The position numbers were made by a program, and so were the translations under genes. Below, piece by piece: positions 42,112 through 44,516 of a stretch of 44,516 nucleotides of DNA. Position 1 is the stretch's first letter, and the number at the start of each line of letters is the position of its first letter. The DNA is taken from assembly GCA_902791935.1 (NCBI GenBank), contig CADAXQ010000016.1:1-44516 (forward strand), written 5' to 3'. This DNA is from an uncultured Erysipelotrichaceae bacterium. GTDB taxonomy: Bacteria > Bacillota_I > Bacilli_A > RFN20 > CAG-826. The notes beneath the pieces are model-generated. The model made no database searches. It worked only from the letters and a program-made list of their open reading frames with translations, and had not been told where the DNA came from.

Positions 42112-43781
42112 AAAAATCCACGAAAGTAAAAATTCTAGGGGCGTTCGCCTGTCTTTTTGGTGTAGCCATTTTGACGGGTTGTGCCCAGAACTTTTGCGAA
42201 GACATTGATAAAGCCTATATCGCCTACCCTTATGAGCAAGGCGTGACCGTCTATTGCAACAAAGAAGATATCCCAGAAGACTATCAAACCACCGACACCA
42301 CGACGTATCCATTAAGTTGGCAAGTCTTCGATGGGAACGACAAACTTTGGGCGTATATCCCCGTCAACACAGACGGTCTTTTTACCGCGAAGAAAGCAAA
42401 CTATTTGACCAATACGATTTTGGCGAGTGCCAAAACAAACGGGGTAAAGATCCCCACCTATGCGTATTGGAAACGGGCCGACGAACTGGTGTTAGATCAC
42501 GCGATTGAACTTTCGGCCACTGTAACGTTACAAAAAGAAGATCCAGACAATCTTCCGACTGCCGAAGCGATCGCTACCAAAGTGAGCGAAATCAAGGCCA
42601 GCGCGACCGCTGAATCGATTAACCCCTTCAACGTTCCTGACTGCGTTGGAAACGAAGATGGCGTCACCGAAAACTATCAATCGATTCTCCGGAACTATGG
42701 TTATTGGAAGTTCACTGGAGAAAGCGACAAATTATTTGGCAACTGGGAAGCCATGAACGAAACGATTGCCTCTGAGTTTGATGCCGCTGGATATAACGGC
42801 AGCGCCTTGGTTCCTAATCAAGACTTCACGACGTTATACAAGAACTCTATCGCTTCTTGCTATAACTCTGCTCGCTCTTGCATTGCTACTCGTTCGAGAG
42901 ATGAAGGTTATGGTCATTATGGCGAATCAAGCAACTGGTCCGTCCCGATGAAGACCATTGACTGGGGTGGTGCCTGGAAGAAAGGCCTCTTAGAAGGCTT
43001 AATCGTCTATCCAGTCGCAGCCTTGGTGGATGTCTTATCGTTCCAATTTGATCCGGCTTTAACTGGCTGGGGCCAAATCTGGGCCTTGGTCATCACGACC
43101 TTAGTTGTTCGTTTGGTAGTGATGGCGTTGACGTTCAAAGGCACGTTAGATCAGCAAAAGATGCAGGCCATGCAACCTGAACTTGCGAAGTTACAGGCGA
43201 AATATCCGAATTCGAAAGACAACAAAGCACAAGCGGCACGGTTATCGCAAGAAACCATGGCTTTGTATAAGCGCAATAAAGTGAGCATGTTCTCACCATT
43301 CTTGATGATGCTCATCCAGTTCCCTGTCTTTATGGCGATCTGGACTGCGTTATCCGGCAATGCTGCCTTGTCTTCTGGCGAAGTTTTGAATCTCCGTCTA
43401 TCAGACTCGTTATCTTCGGTTTTGATGAATTTCTCTGGCACCTGGTACTTGAATACCACAGGCTGGTGGACTGCTCTCGTCCTCTTTATCTTAATGGGCG
43501 GCTTCCAATTCTGCGCGATGAAGTTACCGCAATGGATTACGAAAGCGCAAACCCGCAAACAAGTAAAATTAACCGCGAATCCAACCGCGGATGACAATGC
43601 GAACCGCATGAAGATGGTATCCATCGTCATGTTCGTCTTCACCTTAATCATGGGCTTTGCTTTACCAGCTGCCATGGGTATTTACTGGGCAATCGGTGCC
43701 ATCGTATCCATGTTACAAACCTTGATTACGCAGCTCGTCATTGCCAAACGCGTGAAGAAGAAGCGGGAAAGAAGGAGATAA
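42108..43781 (+). CDS. yidC: YidC/Oxa1 membrane insertase with large lipoprotein-anchored external domain
   Basis: A 557-aa YidC1/SpoIIIJ-type insertase for membrane protein insertion. The lipoprotein signal ends ILTGC (Cys25). Then comes a domain of about 270 residues (about 26-295), Tyr/Asn/Glu-rich, with no similarity to the Gram-negative P1 domain that I can see. The conserved membrane core follows from about 300: the helix with the essential Arg in TTLVVRLVVMALTF, the cytoplasmic hairpin KMQAMQPELAKLQAKY, then MFSPFLMMLIQFPVFMAIW and three more helices, ending in a basic tail. Gram-positive YidC proteins are normally 250-300 aa. The start is TTG, overlapping the rnpA stop, with GGGAG 7 nt upstream. 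Confidence 0.93.
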   Translation: MKKSTKVKILGAFACLFGVAILTGCAQNFCEDIDKAYIAYPYEQGVTVYCNKEDIPEDYQTTDTTTYPLSWQVFDGNDKLWAYIPVNTDGLFTAKKANYLTNTILASAKTNGVKIPTYAYWKRADELVLDHAIELSATVTLQKEDPDNLPTAEAIATKVSEIKASATAESINPFNVPDCVGNEDGVTENYQSILRNYGYWKFTGESDKLFGNWEAMNETIASEFDAAGYNGSALVPNQDFTTLYKNSIASCYNSARSCIATRSRDEGYGHYGESSNWSVPMKTIDWGGAWKKGLLEGLIVYPVAALVDVLSFQFDPALTGWGQIWALVITTLVVRLVVMALTFKGTLDQQKMQAMQPELAKLQAKYPNSKDNKAQAARLSQETMALYKRNKVSMFSPFLMMLIQFPVFMAIWTALSGNAALSSGEVLNLRLSDSLSSVLMNFSGTWYLNTTGWWTALVLFILMGGFQFCAMKLPQWITKAQTRKQVKLTANPTADDNANRMKMVSIVMFVFTLIMGFALPAAMGIYWAIGAIVSMLQTLITQLVIAKRVKKKRERRR

Positions 43782-43784
43782 ACG

Positions 43785-44384
43785 ATGAAACAATACACTG
43801 CTAAAACCGTTGAAGAAGCGGTGAATGCTGCTGCTCAAGAAATGGGTATCCCAGCAGAAAACTTAATTTACGAAGTGGTCGAAGAAAAGAAGGGCCTCTT
43901 CCGGAAAGAAGCCACCATCTCGGTTTCGACGATTGAAGATGCCGCGGCGTTTGCCGAAGAGTACTTACACACCGCCATTGCGGGCATGGGGATTGAAATC
44001 ACCACGAAGTCGACAATTGAGGATGATATCATTCATATCAACATCGATTCGGAACGGAACCCTGTCTTAATCGGCAAAGGTGGCCGGACGTTACAAGCTT
44101 TAAACGAACTTGATCGCCTTGCCGTATCGAACAAATTCCATCATCGTTATCGGATTTTGCTCGATGTTGCTGGTTATAAAGAAGACAAATACGACCACAT
44201 CGCCTATTTGGCAAAACGTACGGCCAAAGATGTCTTAAAGACCCATGTTGATGTGACGTTACAACCAATGACACCAGACGAAAGACGTGTGGTGCATAAC
44301 ACGTTGAATGGTTGGGAACACATCAAGACAGAATCTTCGGGAGAAGGTTCTGAACGTGCCGTCTCCATCAAATACGTTGAATAA
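43785..44384 (+). CDS. jag: RNA-binding protein Jag (EloR/KhpB)
   Basis: A 199-aa cytoplasmic RNA-binding protein. Domain order is Jag-N (1-50, YTAKTVEEAVNAAAQEMG), KH (about 75-140, with PVLIGKGGRTLQALNEL) and R3H (about 155-199, PDERRVVHNTL). With KhpA it controls cell elongation and division in related Gram-positives. It follows yidC by 3 nt with AAGGAG upstream, as in Bacillus and Streptococcus. A strong terminator follows. Confidence 0.95.
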   Translation: MKQYTAKTVEEAVNAAAQEMGIPAENLIYEVVEEKKGLFRKEATISVSTIEDAAAFAEEYLHTAIAGMGIEITTKSTIEDDIIHINIDSERNPVLIGKGGRTLQALNELDRLAVSNKFHHRYRILLDVAGYKEDKYDHIAYLAKRTAKDVLKTHVDVTLQPMTPDERRVVHNTLNGWEHIKTESSGEGSERAVSIKYVE

Positions 44385-44390
44385 TCGTAA

Positions 44391-44416
44391 ACCGATCCGA
44401 AAGGGTCGGTTTTTCG
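44391..44416 (+). terminator. Terminator of rpmH-rnpA-yidC-jag
   Basis: ACCGATCC-GAAA-GGGTCGGT followed by TTTTCG. Confidence 0.85.
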
Positions 44417-44516
44417 TTTGACTAGGAAATTGTATTTAACCTCCCCCATAAGAAAACCGGCCTCCCTGGGCTGGCTTGGGACTGCTCTTACTCCGGTTTG
44501 TAGATGAAACCGCCTT
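44417..44516. other. Window end, possible 3' end of a minus-strand gene
   Basis: On the minus strand the last bases read ...GGFIYKPE then TAA (stop 44490-44488), which could be the C-terminus of a gene entering from the right. Too short to identify. The GC-rich stretch 44451-44480 could hold its terminator, but the stem is poor. Confidence 0.25.

Overview
The window is a replication-origin neighbourhood from a bacterium of the Bacilli/Erysipelotrichia/Mollicutes-relative type. The evidence is dnaA-dnaN-yaaA(S4)-recF-gyrB-gyrA running away from a DnaA-box cluster, rpmH-rnpA-yidC-jag on the other arm, strong AAGGAG Shine-Dalgarno sequences, many lipoproteins, a Gram-positive MalEFG-MsmK cluster and intrinsic terminators. 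TGG encodes Trp throughout and TGA ends several genes in ATGA overlaps, so the standard bacterial code applies and this is not a code-4 mycoplasma. I infer an uncultured, probably gut-associated lineage and cannot place it further from sequence alone.

Layout. 1-1.7 kb: rpmE and two unknown genes (-). 1.7-4.5 kb: tldD-pmbA (+). 4.9-5.5 kb: a solitary AbiEi/DUF6088-like winged-helix protein (+). 6.0-12.6 kb: one minus-strand operon of P-type ATPase, psuG, TetR regulator, Fe-type alcohol dehydrogenase and a degenerate M50 (S2P-like) membrane protein. 12.7-13.2 kb: tadA and the SRP RNA (-). 13.3-15.0 kb: an S66 peptidase and a small membrane protein (+). 15.1-26.4 kb (all -): dnaA-dnaN, then yaaA-recF-gyrB-gyrA-glycosyltransferase-serS. 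24.9-26.75 kb: a bipartite oriC, with DnaA boxes upstream of dnaA and boxes plus a DnaA-trio array between dnaA and dnaN. 26.8-41.35 kb: an accessory block between dnaA and rpmH, mostly on the minus strand and therefore head-on to the rightward fork. It holds two RDD-type membrane proteins, a maltodextrin operon (malK, starch-binding-like lipoprotein, malE, a giant malF, malG, GH13 amylase lipoprotein), an unknown small protein and an M6-type metalloprotease lipoprotein. 41.5-44.4 kb: rpmH-rnpA-yidC-jag (+).

How it works together. The amylase and the starch-binding-like lipoprotein would degrade and capture alpha-glucans at the cell surface, and MalE-MalF-MalG-MalK would import the oligosaccharides. 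A catabolite-operator-like palindrome sits on the -10 of that operon. The origin block provides replication initiation, clamp, gap repair and gyrase.

Most unusual points: several genes have a -10 hexamer exactly 6 nt before the start codon, implying leaderless mRNAs; MalF carries about 400 residues of predicted cytoplasmic coiled coil; YidC is a lipoprotein with a roughly 270-residue external domain; an M50-like protein has lost one zinc ligand; GyrA carries Ala and Gly at both classic quinolone positions; and a perfect palindrome lies in the yaaA-recF-gyrBA promoter spacer. No IS element, CRISPR array, tRNA or rRNA gene was seen.
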